A stretch of 64,000 bases of DNA from Ampelocalamus luodianensis (Eukaryota > Streptophyta > Magnoliopsida > Poales > Poaceae): assembly GCA_036346255.1 (NCBI GenBank), contig CM070619.1, positions 41,980,342-42,044,341 of the forward strand, read 5' to 3'. How positions within the stretch are numbered: the first letter of the stretch is position 1; each line of letters begins with the position of its first letter. Below the pieces are notes generated by a model. It was not told the DNA's origin and did no database searches. It saw only the letters and a program-made list of their open reading frames with translations. This document shows, one piece after another, positions 10,870 through 24,008 of this stretch. The position numbers and the translations under genes are program-made.

Positions 10870-11582
10870 GTACTTGTTGATTTGACTGTACCACGCTTTT
10901 GGTGCCTGCTTGAGGCCATACATGCCTTCTTAAGCTTGAACACTTTGTTTTCTCCCCCTTCAACTGAAAATCCTTCTGGCTACTCGACATAAATATCTTC
11001 TTCGAGATAGCCATTTAGAAATGGTGATTTAACATCAAGTTGATATAACTTCCATTTCTTTTGAGTTGCTAGAGCAAATAACTATTCATATTGTCTCTAG
11101 TCTTGCAAGTAGAGCATACGTTTCATAGTAGTCAACACCAAGCTTTTACTTAAAGACTTTTGCCACAAGTCTTGTTTTATATTTTTAATTGAGTCGTATG
11201 GGTTTAACTTTAACTTATAAACCCATTTGACTCCAATAACTTCTCGATTCTTGGTTCGATCAACTATCTCCCAAGTGTTGTTCTTCTCTATCATATGAAT
11301 CTCATCTTCCATGGCTTTTACCCATTTCTGGTGCTTTTCTGCTTCTTCAAAGCTTTGTGGTTCAACTACAGAGAAGCCATATTACTCATATATTTCTACT
11401 AGATTCCTTACTCGTCGTGGAGCTAATTCTAGCATACTCAACTGCTCACTAGCACTTGGGCTTGAGCTAGAACTCGAGTTTGAACTCGAACTTGAGTCAT
11501 CTTGACTTGGAGTATCACCTTGCTCTTGTTGCTCAACCGAAACTTGTGGTTGGCCTAGTGAGATAACCGTTGTCGGTATCAA
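10870..11582 (-). pseudogene. Copia reverse transcriptase N-terminal part, truncated
   Basis: The minus strand shows the linker rich in S and Q (11582-11382), then the RT entry 'NNTWEIVDRTKNREVIGVKW' with VYKLK (about 11280-11200). After frameshifts it shows QLDVKSPFLNGYLEEDIYVE and PEGF (about 11045-10970) and VFKLKKA (about 10945). The sequence ends soon after, before the YVDD active site and RNase H, because of the deletion that joins it to the 3' LTR remnant. Confidence 0.8.
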
Positions 11583-13051
11583 CTAATTCTTTTGAACCTT
11601 AGTTGCTTCCCAATCCCAGGAAGCCTTCTCATCAAAGATCACATCTCTACTGATTATGATGTTCTTCTTTTCCAAGTAATAAAGTTGATATCCTTTAGTG
11701 CCATCAGCATACCCAACAAATATACAACGAATACTCTTATCATCAAATTTAACTCGTCTTTGAGTTGGTACTTGGGCATAACAAACAGAACCAAATACCT
11801 TCATATGACTAATTATTGGCTTCTAACCATACCATGCTTCAAATGGTGTGCGATTTAGAACTGCCTTTGTTGGGCTTCTATTCAAAATATAAATTGTTGT
11901 ACTTACAGCTTCTGCCCAAAATGATTTAGGCATATCTTTCTCTTTTAACATAGAATTCGCCATATCATCAATTATCTGATTCTTTCTTTCAGCAACACTA
12001 TTTTGTTGAGGACTATAGGCTACTGTCAATTGCCTTTGAATACCGGTATTATCACAATACTTCTCAAATTCTTTTGAGATATACTCACCACCTTGATCAC
12101 TGCGAAGTACTTTAATTTTTTGATTGCTTTGATTTTCCACCATAGCCTTGAATTTCTTAAACACTTATAGTGCTTCTAACCGTTCTCTTAGAAAATAAAC
12201 CCATGTCATCCTTGTCTAATCATCAATAAAAGTGATAAAATATCAATTCTTGCCTTTTGACATAGTTGGTATTTTTCCGAGAATATCACTATGCACTAAC
12301 TCCAAAGGTGCACGTGCTTGCCAAGCTCCTCCATGCGGAAAAGATGCCCGAATTTGTTTGCCAAAAATACAACCTTCACATGGATCATATTTCAAATTAA
12401 TGAATGGTAAACCTTGTACCATACTTTGGTTCTAAGCAGCTTCAAAGTTTTGTAGTTGAGATAGCCAAATCTCTTATGCCATAATTCAGAGTTATCACCA
12501 ACCTCACTATGTAAAGCCAATTGAGTAGAATAACTCATTTTCAGTGAAAAATTCCAATTTTTCTCCATATCCGCCTTTGCTATAAGGTGGTTCCCATTCT
12601 TGCAATCCAGTATCTTGCAAGAAAAATCTTCAAAATGAACAGCGTACCCATGTTCTAGCAGTTGCCCAACACTAAACAAATTTTGCTTCAAATCGGGTAC
12701 CAATAAAACTTCTCGAATAAATTTTTGACTATCTTTCATTTGGACAGCTATACTGTCCTTACCTTCAGATTGGGCTAAAGAACTATTTCCCATGCGAATC
12801 TTCGCCTGATATGATGAGTCAACATCTTGAAATATATCCTGATTGGAAGACATATGGTTTGTGTAACCACTGTTCACAATCCAAGTATCATCTTTTTCAT
12901 CTTGGGCAATTTGGCAAGAATAAATTGCCCCTTCTGAATTTCCCTCTTCTTCTGAAAAATTTGCTTGATTGTTCTGTTGGTTCTACAATACTTGGCAATG
13001 TGTCCTTACCTTTTGCATTTATTGCAAGTCATCTTCTTCCAGCACCTATCT
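11583..13051 (-). pseudogene. Copia protease and integrase, broken
   Basis: The minus-strand order is zinc knuckle (13010-12960), protease region starting NSGYTNHMSS at 12877, GAG-pre-integrase 'ELWHKRFGYLNYKTL' (12480-12440) and integrase core with RSDQGGEY (about 12100) and the 'SPQQNSVAERKNQ' catalytic region (about 12000). It ends with 'IRCIFVGYADGTKGYQLY' (about 11700). The usual protease active-site DSG reads NSG, and the following cysteine is a tyrosine. At least three stops interrupt the frame. No function is expected. Confidence 0.82.
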
Positions 13052-15274
13052 ATAGTTGTGAGGACCCGGGGTATTTAACTTATAATACTTAACCTCCAAC
13101 TGGTTCTAGTATTACCAATTAAATATCCTGAGCCTCGATGGACATGTGTTTCCCAGAATTGCAGCACACATACATCTTTACAAAATCATGCATCATTTCC
13201 ATACACTTACAATACCAAGTTTAGCAAAAGACATACAATATATAGAGTTATTACAAAAGAGCCGACCGGCCAAATGACATCAAAGTAGCATATAACAGCG
13301 AAAGCAAAAGTGCTATAAGATGGCGATAACAAAACACGACCGGTTAGCCATATAACCCAAAAGGCAACCGACCGGGCCGCCAAGCTAGTCGCACCCACCG
13401 CAGCAAAACTCACAGAAATCGATCCCTTGGTGATCCACTTCCTCCACTGCAACAATAGAGCAATGCAGTTGAGTACAACAATATACTCGCAAGACTTACG
13501 AGTAACAAGCCTATTCATAGCTACATGCAAGCTGAAACAAAGGATATGGTTATATGGTTAATTGGACGTATAAAGCAATTTTCATTTGCAATAATGTAAT
13601 AGATTGAAGGCAATTTGTCAAATCTGTTTTTAAATGTTGAAATAACAGTGAGGTAACCATAATTAACATAAGTAGCCACCTAGAGGTGACTAACCCCATA
13701 GCCACCACAACATAGCACGAATCCCCGATTCATACCACCCAATCAAGTTTTAGTGAAAAGGTTATAGTCTAATTCTCACGGGGAGTATCCGAGGGTGTCC
13801 ATAACCTAGGACGAGGCTATTCGAATAGATTTAACCCTGCAGGGGTGTACCAATGTACCCATACTTCAGACCGCCTTTTTGCCAAGCTATTAAGCACACT
13901 TCCTTTGGTATGCCGGCACGGCTAAGTCCTACGAGATATTTCCAATGGATTGTATTAATTAAGAGTCGCACGTATGGGGGTTAACCCTTAGTGATCTGCC
14001 AGTGACAAAGAGCACAAGGACCCATACGTTGAGTCGGAAACACCGGCCCAGCCGAAGCAACTGTGGGCATTCCTAGGTATGGAGAACCTAACCGGAACCC
14101 ATCCCTCTCATCCCAAAACGAATATTTTTCTCTATCACTACCACCAGCGACTCATTAATTAACACCTCCCAAAGTACTAATTCAAGAGAGGTATCATTTT
14201 CCTCTAGTGTGGTTAGCATGCAAAATACTCAGTACGGTGGCGCAAGTAATTCGGTCCTTATTGACTCGGGCACCATTCCAGTCACACCCAAAAGCACACC
14301 AACTTACCATTGTGCCCAAGTCTAAAACATTTTGCTTTCAGTTTTAGTTTTCTCAATTAAACATAGCACAAGGGCTAAACATAAAGTCATAATAAGTTTT
14401 TGTGTGATCAAGGTTATCAACTAAGTCGACAATCGCCCAATTCTACCGGTAGCTAAGCATGACTAAGCAACATTAACTCGTAAACTACTAAGTAACAAGG
14501 GCTCATCCAACGAACCCTAAATCACAGCAAGATAATCCTAGGCTCAGTAGTAGAGGATAAACATTTGTCTACAGATTATGCATCTAATGGGTCAACTAAT
14601 CAACAATAGTTTAACACGAGATAGCAATGCATACGTAGAATTTGCAAACAACATATTAGACTTTGAAAATAATAGGAGCAATATGATCAAATGATGCTAC
14701 ATCTGCTTGCCTTGCTGGTAGCTTTCTTGCTGCAGAGGTTCACTCTCGGGCTCAATAAATTCTTCGGAACCTAATGCAAGAACGTGAAAATCCAATAAGA
14801 ACGAAAAACACCGAAAAAGACTCAAAACTCAAATTCATCCAAAATCCATGAAATTTACACAACAGGAAGATCATGATTTTAAATGAATTTAGCAACAAGA
14901 ATCAATCCATTTGGACTAAACATGCAAAAGTTATAGCCTAAATAATTTCAGTCTACTAGATAATTCAAATTAAATTGTTTACTCTTACTGTTTATGGCAC
15001 AATTTTCCAAAAAAATTAGAACCTAAAACTTTTACGGTAGGCAGGACATGGCATTCTAAGAACAACAAACTAGGATTTACTTCATTTGGAATTAAATTGA
15101 ATTTCTTATGATTTTTCTAAGTCATGAAACTAGTGTATAACATTTTTCAGGAGCAAAAACTTGAATAAAACCTATCCTACTTTAAAGCATACTAACAGAG
15201 GATTCTAACACATTTTAGTTTACTAAATTTGGAGTTACAGAGATTTACTTGTGCATTTTACAAGTTTAAGAGAA

Positions 15275-18200
15275 TGTAACAGCCCTAACTTAGGGTTTGT
15301 ATTTCAAATGTAAAATTTTGAGGAGAAATAAAAACTTTTGTTGTCTCTTCAAATCATTTGAAAGTTTCTACAATTTTCCCTAGCAATTTCCAATTTGTAG
15401 AATTTAATTCTTGTGATTGGAAATTGTTGATTATCAGATTCTAGCCTTCAAACTTGTGATCATCCTCTGAAGCTATTTTTCCTAGCATCTTGATCATCCT
15501 ATCTACCTCCCTGAATTATTTCACAATTTTTAGATTTTGTTTGCTATTTCAAATGGCCAAGTCAACTCTGTTTGAAATCTGGTCAAACTCCTGTACAGCA
15601 GCTTGTGAATTTTCTCTAGAACAATGCAGTGCATAAAAAGTTCTGGAAAATTATACAAGGTTGTTCTCTGTCTCTAGTAGCTACTATAAAATTTCTGAAA
15701 TTTTTGGAGCCCAGGAGCTACCTCTAAAAATTCCCAAACCTTCTCTCGTCTTTTAAATCAAATTCTAAAGTACTCGCTCTGCCCGAACCCAACTCAGCTC
15801 GAGTCCGACCGCGCCACTTGACTCGGTCGCGTCAACTATCTGCACTCGCGCGAAGTCCAATTGATCGTGACCGCCGATGCAAATCGAACGATCCACGGCG
15901 CACGCAACCGACTCGTCCGAATGCATACATCAATCTCACCGCCCATTTCGATCCAACGGCCGGCGTTTCGAATCGAGCCAAACCTCCGTTCGCACCGCCG
16001 TCGTCCGCCGGGTGTGGACCCTACCGTCAGTCCACTCGCCTTCTCCGCGACTCACCGGAGTTCGCGGCGCGCGCGCATGCTTGCCACGCACTCGCCGCCG
16101 CCACCTATTTGCCCTCGTGGTTCGTCCGCGGAGCATCGCAGAGCTTCATAACCTCACCGCACTCATTCGGGCCATCGCTTCTTCGCCTCTCACCTTCTCC
16201 GCCAAATTTTCTCTCGCCGAGAAGAACTCGAGCGAAGCGCCGCTGCTTCGAGCCGCTCTGAGCCGGCCGATCGCACGATCGTGTTCTCTCGCCGCCGCCT
16301 CCATTTTGCCTATTCCGGTCCTGGCGCCCGTTGGATCACCAGGCGATATCGATCGCTGCCCCGCCTCCGGCGATCTCGCCCCGCGAGCTTGCTAGCTTCG
16401 TGAGTCTCAAGCCTCGCTTGGTTCCACTTGATCGCAATGCTCCACCGATGCTCACGGTGGGTTCGTTTCGCTTTGGTGCATCGTGGAAGCCGTGGCGACC
16501 GATTTTTCTCCGAGCTCGTGTTTCGCCGCCGTGGTGATTCCGCCGCCTCAACCTCCTTCGCCGCCATCATCTTGTGCTTATTGTTCCCGGATCAAGGCGA
16601 GCTGTGGCGCACCTTTCCGAGTCTTCGGCCCGTAGCGCCTTCTCCGCGAGCACCGCATCTTCTTCTCCGCCTCGCTCACGCCACCGCCGGCATTCCCGTG
16701 ACTCGCCACCGCTATCGAAGTTCGCGAGGTCCTGCGAACCCGGCGTACCACTCACTCGCCTTGAAACTCATCGGTTTGCTAGATCACCGCGCGCCGCACC
16801 TGCAGCAGCGTTGTCTCGCCGTGAACCGCCGTGAAGATTAGTTTAACTCTAATCATGTCTTCTTTGAGTCACCGATTTGTGGGCCCTCTCGTAATCGCAT
16901 TTAGAAACTTTAATCCACCGTTATTTGTTCTTCCGAAGTCACCGCCATGTGGGTCCATGTTGTCGCTAGGTTTGTGTAGTTTCGTTATACGCTTTTCCAC
17001 GGGAAGCGATTTCTGCGGTGAGTGTTTTAGGTTTGCACCTTAGTGAGCCAAGACGATTTTTGAATACGCCGACGCCACTTTAGGCGGTGCGCTCGTCCCG
17101 GCCGCCGCCATGGGCCGCCGTCGCTGGTGGGGCCATCGATCAAGTAGAAAAAGTATTAAGTGCTTTAGTATTTCAAATGCTTTTCTTTGTAATCATAAAT
17201 CATTTAAACTTGTAAATGCATAACTAATTCAATTTTTATCCAAATTGCATGAAAACAAAGGTCGTTATTTTTCATTTTAAATGTATTATTCACTAAAATT
17301 AGTTTCATCCATGTCTCTGTAGCAAAAATCTGTTATCTAATAAAATGATGTCTTATGTATCTTCTAAATTAGAAAATGCATATCTTTTCCAATAATTGTC
17401 CAAATTCAATGAACCCAGCTTTGTAAAATTTCATTTTCAGATACTAACAGTAGGATAGGTTTTATACACTGCTTCGCTTATGAAAAGTTGTTAAGTAACT
17501 AACTAGTGACATGTTGTGTTTTTAGCTTAGAAAATTCATAGAAAATTATTAGCATCTTAAAATGATTTGTTCTCTGTTTCTAAATTTTGTTATATCTTGT
17601 TTAGGCTGTGTGTGAATTTTGGCATGAGTTGATGTTGTTGTATGCTTGAGTTTTGTCTGTTATTCGCCCTTATTTTGCTGTGTTCGATCGTTAGGCTTCG
17701 ATATTTGCGGCAACCCCGAGGACGATCCTCCGCACTCCTATTGAGCAACAAAGATCCGTGCAAGCGCTTTGATCATGATTAATCCCAGTATTTTAAAGTT
17801 TAATATTTTGTTTCAATTGTATGTATGCATCGCTTAATTTGTGTTAAAATGGTTAGTTAAACCGTAGTCGCATATCCTGTAGACAAAATATGGATCTCTA
17901 CTACCGAGCCTAAGTTATTTGTCGTGATTAGAGATCGCTGGATGATCTCTTGTCACTTAGTAGATTCGGGTCAACTTGCTTAGACATGCTTAGCTATTTT
18001 AGAATCGGGCGGTTATCGACTTTAGCTCAGAACCTTGATCACACAAAATTTACTATAACTTTATGTTTTAGCATTTCGCTATGTTTATCCGCAAAACTAA
18101 AAATGAAAACAAAATGGTTTAGACTTGGGCACAATGGTAAGACCGGTGTGATCTGTTGGGTGTGACCGAAAGGTGCCCGAGTCAATTAAGGACCGAAGTT

Positions 18201-19323
18201 ACTTGCGCCACCGCATCGAGCATTTTGCGTAAGCAACCACACTCAGAGTATATGGACCTCTCTGACCTAGTACTTTGGCGTGTATTGGCTCCGGTCGCAG
18301 GAGGTCGCAGGAGGATGGAGGTGGGAGCATGGTAGTTGTCCAAAAGCTTTATCCCGAGCGGGTAGTTGTCTTTCGCTTTACCATGTAAGCGCATGGGTTT
18401 CTATCCATACGAGCTGCAGAGTTGATACACAATATTGGAAACACAGAGGACTTAGTCAGGCGGCATACCTTCTAAGTGTGCTTTGGCTTAAAGGCCTCAA
18501 GTGTGGGTACATTGGTACACCCCGCAGGTTAAAACTATTCGAATAGCCTCGCCCTAGGTTATGGACACGCTGATACGCCCGTAAGAACTAGACTACAACA
18601 TTTAAATTAAAACTTGATGGGTGGTACGAACTGGGATTCGTGTTATTGTTGGGGTGACTATTGGGATAGTCACTTCTAGGTTGTTTATCTTTCGCTATTG
18701 TTATTAATATCCTCATCAGTTATTTCAATCTTAAAAATGAATTGCAAACTTGCCTTCAAACCAGATACATTATTGCAAATGAAAATTGGCTTTATGCAAA
18801 TGAACCATATGACCTCCACTGCATAAGCCTGCATGTAGCATATGAATGTGTCCGCTAGTTCACACGCTGCCTTGCGTGTACAAAGACAATCTTTGTACTG
18901 TGTGCTTTGCTTAATGTTTTTGTTGCAGAGGAAGAAGGTGAGCCTCGTGGTCCTCACTGTGAGTCAGGCTGCCGCTCGTGGGTGACGACTAGGTTTGGCG
19001 GTCCTGCCGATGCCTTGTGGGTTGAAGGCACGATTGCTTTGTTTATAGCCATCTTATGGCACTTTTGCTTCTTCTGTCTTTTTGTTGTTATTTGTGTATC
19101 TTGTGGCCGCCGGCCCATGTCCGTAATATTGTTACTATTTGTTTATCTTCCGCTTGTAGTGTGATGTTTGACTCTATGTTTGGAATGGAGTTGATGCATA
19201 CTTTTGTTGTGAGGTGTATACCGCTTCGGGAAGTATACATATTCGAGGATCGCTTTATTTGATTTGTGATGCTAGGACTGTGTGGTTGGTTACATTACAA
19301 ACCAAATAAACTGGGTCCTCACA
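15275..19323 (+). repeat. 5' LTR of the gypsy element (4049 bp)
   Basis: Begins TGTAACAGCCC and ends GGGTCCTCACA. It has a GC-rich central block (15780-17140), where long ORFs such as 15818-16841 are LTR sequence and not genes. Confidence 0.92.
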
Positions 19324-19699
19324 AAGTTGGTATCGTGAGCCATTCGACTGTGAGCAACCAAGCATAGTCGTCCTTAGGATATTTTGAAAGTCTTATTTTC
19401 AAATTATAAAAGGTTTATGAAACCTAGGCGTATTCTCGATTTTATTCCTTACCTATCTTAGCTTTCTACTCTCACCTTACTCTAATTTGAGTTTTGAGAA
19501 CTTGGTTTCTCTCTTCCTTTTCAAAAGGTAGTTACTTAGTCGGTGGAATTAGTTTTGGGAGAACTATGGAAAATCGTGGGAGTAATAGGGTAAGATGTAA
19601 AGTGAGTAGTTATATGTCCGATTTTTGCGGGTCGAACTTTATCCTCGCGTTGTGTTTGTTTCTGACCGCCGTGAAATTTCGGCTTTCTTGCTTTTAAAT

Positions 19700-20810
19700 T
19701 GTTGCTAACTTGTTTTAGTGGAACAGATGGTCGGCGAACTCGTAGTGGCTCGGAATCACCACCGGTCATGATGAGGAGCTTCTCCTCCGACCATGGCCGA
19801 GGTTCTCGCCGATCGAGCGAAACCGCATGGACCGCACACGCATCTTGGAGGTTATTGCTAGGAATACCTCCACTCGCCGGCGGTGGCGCCACCGTGCTCG
19901 CGGACTTGCAGAGTTCCTCCGACGCACCGCCGACTTTCTCCCGCCCGAGGACCTCTCGATGCGACGATTGGTCGCGCATGGTTGAGCGAAAGCTCAACAT
20001 AGCTCGCTGCCGCGCAGACAAGGCGCCTTCGGCCCCACCAGCCTTGAGGGCGCGCAGACTCATGGTGGGAGAACTATCTCGCCATGCACCCGCGCCATGT
20101 GGTCGCGGGAGGAGTTCCCGCCGCTTTTGCCGGGCCCACATCCCGCACTACCGATGAAGTCAAGAAAAAGGAGTTCTCGCCAAGCAAGGGCGCAAGTCTG
20201 CGTGACGGAGTACCTTTACGAGTTCAATCATCCGCCTGCTATGCTCTCGGTGAGGTGGCCTCGATGAGGCTACAGAGAAGTTTATGGATGGCTTGTCCGA
20301 GGAGCCGCAGGACAAGCTATCCATTGTGGACTTCTCGCACTTTCGTGCCTTGGCAGATAAGGCCATTGTTGCCGAGCATAAGGCGGCGCTGGGTGAGTTC
20401 CGCAGCGCAAATGGGAGGCGACGTCACCGCTTCACACCACCTCGCTCGTCCTGGGCCGGGCCAAGCACACTGGTCTGCTTTTGCTCCACCGCGCCGAGAC
20501 CATCTCGCACCGCCGCCCACCGCAGCCGTGAGCCAGCCCACGCGCCGCGATTCAGAAGCAGAGCGGCTCCGCAATCCGGCGGCCGAGGTGACTTGTTTCG
20601 CCGCCACAACAAGGGCCATTATGCGAATGCTCGCCTCGAGCAGTGCAGCGCAGCCTCGCCCTAATGGAGGACGCGGCAAGGGAGCGGCCACCGCTCACTG
20701 TAAGATGATCCAAGCCCTGTGGTGCGAGCAATGCCGAGTGAACCACCTTTCACCGAGGAGGCTCGGGAGGCGCCGATGTTGTGATGGGTACACTTCTTGT
20801 TAATTCTCGC
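19700..20810 (+). pseudogene. Gypsy gag region, frameshifted
   Basis: Gag-like pieces lie in three frames: 'PPTFSRP' and the 'MVERKLNIARC' segment (about 19925-20010) match the retrotransposon gag pattern of plant gypsy elements. The frame changes several times before about 20800. A zinc-knuckle-like 'NKGHYANA' segment is at about 20615-20640. Gag would build the particle; this copy is not translatable as one product as assembled. Confidence 0.7.
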
Positions 20811-23800
20811 CCGCCGCAGATATTTGATTCTGAGCATCGATTCTTTATTTCAAGATCATTTGCTCTGCTAGTGGTCTTCATTGTGTTCCTTTAGAAGTTC
20901 CTTTGCTCATCCGCTCCGGGTCGAAATGAGAGCCGATTTACAATGCCGGATGTTCCTATCATAGTCAAGGGAGTGGATTTTTAGCAAATCTTATTCGCCT
21001 CGTCAAAGCAAGTCCGATGTGATTCTTGGCATGGATTGGTTGTCCCAAGACTTGGGGCGCATTGATTGTGCCAGAAGACTGCTCTATCTTACCAGCCTTC
21101 GCAAGCAGTCGGATTCGCCGCGCTTCCGTGGGCCGATCTATGTGCGATAGAAGCGGCCACCTTTGCGATTCGTGGATGTTCCCATAGTATCTCGACTTTG
21201 GGGATGTCTTTCCGAAGATTTACCTCGGGATGCCTCCGCTCGAGATCCGAGTTTGTCATCGAAGTTGCCGCCTGCACGCCCGATTTCAAGGCGCCAGATC
21301 GAATGCCTCCCAATGAGCTAGAAGAATTGAAGAAGCAGCTTGGTGAGCTCCAAGCAAAGGGTTTCATCCGTCCCGCCATCTCCTGGGGTTGTCCTGATCT
21401 TGTGAAGAAGAAGGACAAGACTTTGCGATGTGTGTTGATTACCGCCCTCTCAATGAAGTGACGGTGAAGAACAAATATCCTCCGCCCGCATTGATGATCT
21501 TTTGACCAGCTTGTCCGGAGCCTGTGTGTTCTCCAAGATTGATCTCGAGATCGGCTATCATCAAGTCCGATCGTGGTCGAGGATATTCAAGACGGCCACT
21601 ACTCGCTATGGCCTATACGAGTACACCGTCATGTCTTTCGGCCTAACCAATGCTCCAGCCTTGTGCATGAACCTTATGAATTCGTATTCATGGAGTATTT
21701 GGACAAATTTGTGGTGGTCTTTATTGATGATATTCTTATCTATTCCAAGATCAAGCAGAGTATGCCGAGCATCCAAGATTATTTTGGGCAAGTTATGGAG
21801 CATCACCGATGCAAAGTTCAAGAAATGTGAGTTCTGCTGAAGGAAGTGGCATTTTGGGCCATGTTCTTTCAACCGAGGAATAGTCAGAGATCCCAAAGAA
21901 AGTCCGATGTTCTATCTTGGGGCCACCAAGTCACCACCGACAAAGTGAGTTTTTGGTTTAGCGGGCTACTATCGCCGCTTTATCGAGAACTTCTCCAAAA
22001 TCGCAGCCGATGACCGAATTGCTTAAGAAGGACAAGAAGTTTGTATGGTCCTCTCGCTTGTGATGAGAGCTTTCAGAGCTCAAACAACATTGACTTCACT
22101 CCAGCCTCACTCTTCCCGATATCCGCAAGAGCTTCGATATTTATTGTGATGCCTCTCGTCGGGACTTGGGTGTGTTCTTATGCAGAAGGCAAGGCGCTTG
22201 CCTATGCATCCAGTGCAGCTGAGACTCACGAGCTCAACTATCCCACCCATGATTTAGAGCTTGTCACGGTGGTTCATGCACTCAAGATTTGGCGGCATTA
22301 TTTGATCGGTAGAATCGTGAGGTGTATTCCACCACAAGAGTTTGAATACTTATTCACTCACCAGATCTCGAACCTCAGTGCAGGAGATGGCTAGAATTAA
22401 TCAAAGATTATGACATGGGTATTCGTGATCATCCCGCAAAGCCAATGTGGTTGCGATGCACTTAGTCGAAAGGTGTATTGCAATACTTTGATGATCCAAG
22501 AGCAAAGAATCGCGCTTCTTGCAGACTCCAAATGCCTCAACTTGGGTTTGGTTGAGCATGGTTCCCTGTCGCTTTGGTTGTGCAACCAACCTTGGTGGAT
22601 CGACAAGGCAAGACAAAGAATCGATGATGGCGTGGTAAAATCGCGTAACATCGTGATGGTTCAACAAGTGTTTCACGTAAGATGAACACGGTGTTGTATG
22701 GTTTGGGCAGCGCCTCGTGGTCCCAAAGATCCCCGAAAGGCGTGGATTTGATCCTTCGTAGCCCATGATTCGCTTTGTCCATCCATCCCGGCTACCAAGA
22801 TGTACCAAGATCTGCGCCGAGATTCTCGTGGACTCGCATGAAGCGCGAGATTGCCGTGTTCGTGGCCGATGTGACGATGTTGTCGCGCCAAGGCCGAGCA
22901 TCGCTCCCAACGTCTTCTTCAAATTTACCTATTCCGTAATGGAAGTGGGATCAGAGGCATGGATTTTATCATCGGTCCGCCTGCACTTCTTCGGGAAGGA
23001 TGCATTATGGGTTATAATTGATCGATTGACGAAGGTGGCCCATTTCTTCCAAAGGCGATCAAGATTGATGTGAATCGCCCAGCGATCTTTACATATCCCG
23101 CGACAGAGTTCCGCATGGTGTGCCACTTAACGATAGTGTCGATCGTGGCTCTCTTTTCACTTCCCGATTTTGGCACGGCCGCAGGAGGCCATGGGTACCG
23201 CCTTTCGCTCACCACCTCATCATCCTCGTGATCGATGGTCGACGAGCGCCAACCGTGTGCTTGAAGACATGCTCCGTGCTTGTGTTCTTTCCTATGGGAA
23301 GAATTGGGAGAAGTGCCTACCACTTGCCGAAGTTCTCCTACAACAACAAATTTTTCAAAGCTAGTCTTGGTATGGCACCGCTTGAGGCTTTGTATGGACG
23401 GCGCCGCAGAACACCGCTGAACCGGTCGAGACCGTGAAAGGCGCTTCTTTGGTCCGATTCCATCAATGAGGCCGAAAGTCAAGCGCGCTTGATTCGGAGC
23501 ACTTGCGCCGTAGCTCAATCCAGCGTAAGAGTTATGCGATCGGCGCCGCCGCGAGTTGAGTTTCCACCAATGACTTTGTGTATCTCAAAGTCTCACCTTT
23601 GAAGGGACATCGCGCTTCGTGTCAAGGGCAAGTTGGCTCTCAGTATGTTGGACCATATCGCGTCATCGATAAAGGGAGCCGTTGCATACAAGTTGGAGTT
23701 GCCGCCACACTTGAGGGGTGCACGATGTTTTCCATGTGTCACAATTGAAGAAGTGCCTCCGTGTTCCAAATGAGGAAACGCTCTGGAAAATATTGATGCG

Positions 23801-24008
23801 TGAAGATCTGCCTTATCGTGAGCGCCTGCTCAGATCCTCAAGAAGTCAACGCAGAACAAGGAACCGTGATCAAGTTCTTAAAGTTCAGTGGTCGAACCAC
23901 TCCGAGGATGAAGCCACTTGGGAGCGGAGGATCGCCTCCGAGCAGACACCCGCCCTTCTTCTTCCAGTTGATCGTAATCTCTGCCGAGATTCCCGTAAGG
24001 GGGAGATT
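20790..24008 (+). pseudogene. Gypsy pol (protease, RT, RNase H, integrase, chromo-like tail), frameshifted
   Basis: Recognisable in order are: protease remnant near 20820-20870 and the ILGMDWLSQD linker (about 21021-21050); RT entry 'LKKQLGELQAKGFIRPA' (about 21330) and VFSKIDLEIGYHQVR (about 21530); RT active site FIDDILIYSK (about 21722-21751). RNase H follows with 'IYCDAS' and 'ALAYAS..ETHELNYPTHDLEL' (about 22140-22270). Integrase core pieces are MDFI and DALWVIIDRLTKVAHF (about 22955-23047). The C-terminal tail reads 'EATWERRIASEQ' (about 23910-23945), like the chromodomain region of chromoviruses. Shifts occur every 100-300 bp while motifs survive, which points to recent insertion or to sequence errors. 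Confidence 0.85.

Noticed and set aside
15818..16841. Several long plus-strand ORFs (and minus shadows) in the GC-rich part of the gypsy 5' LTR
   Set aside because: The same region is repeated in the 3' LTR (24584-25557) with shifted frames, shows no domain, and lies within a defined LTR. The openness reflects GC composition.
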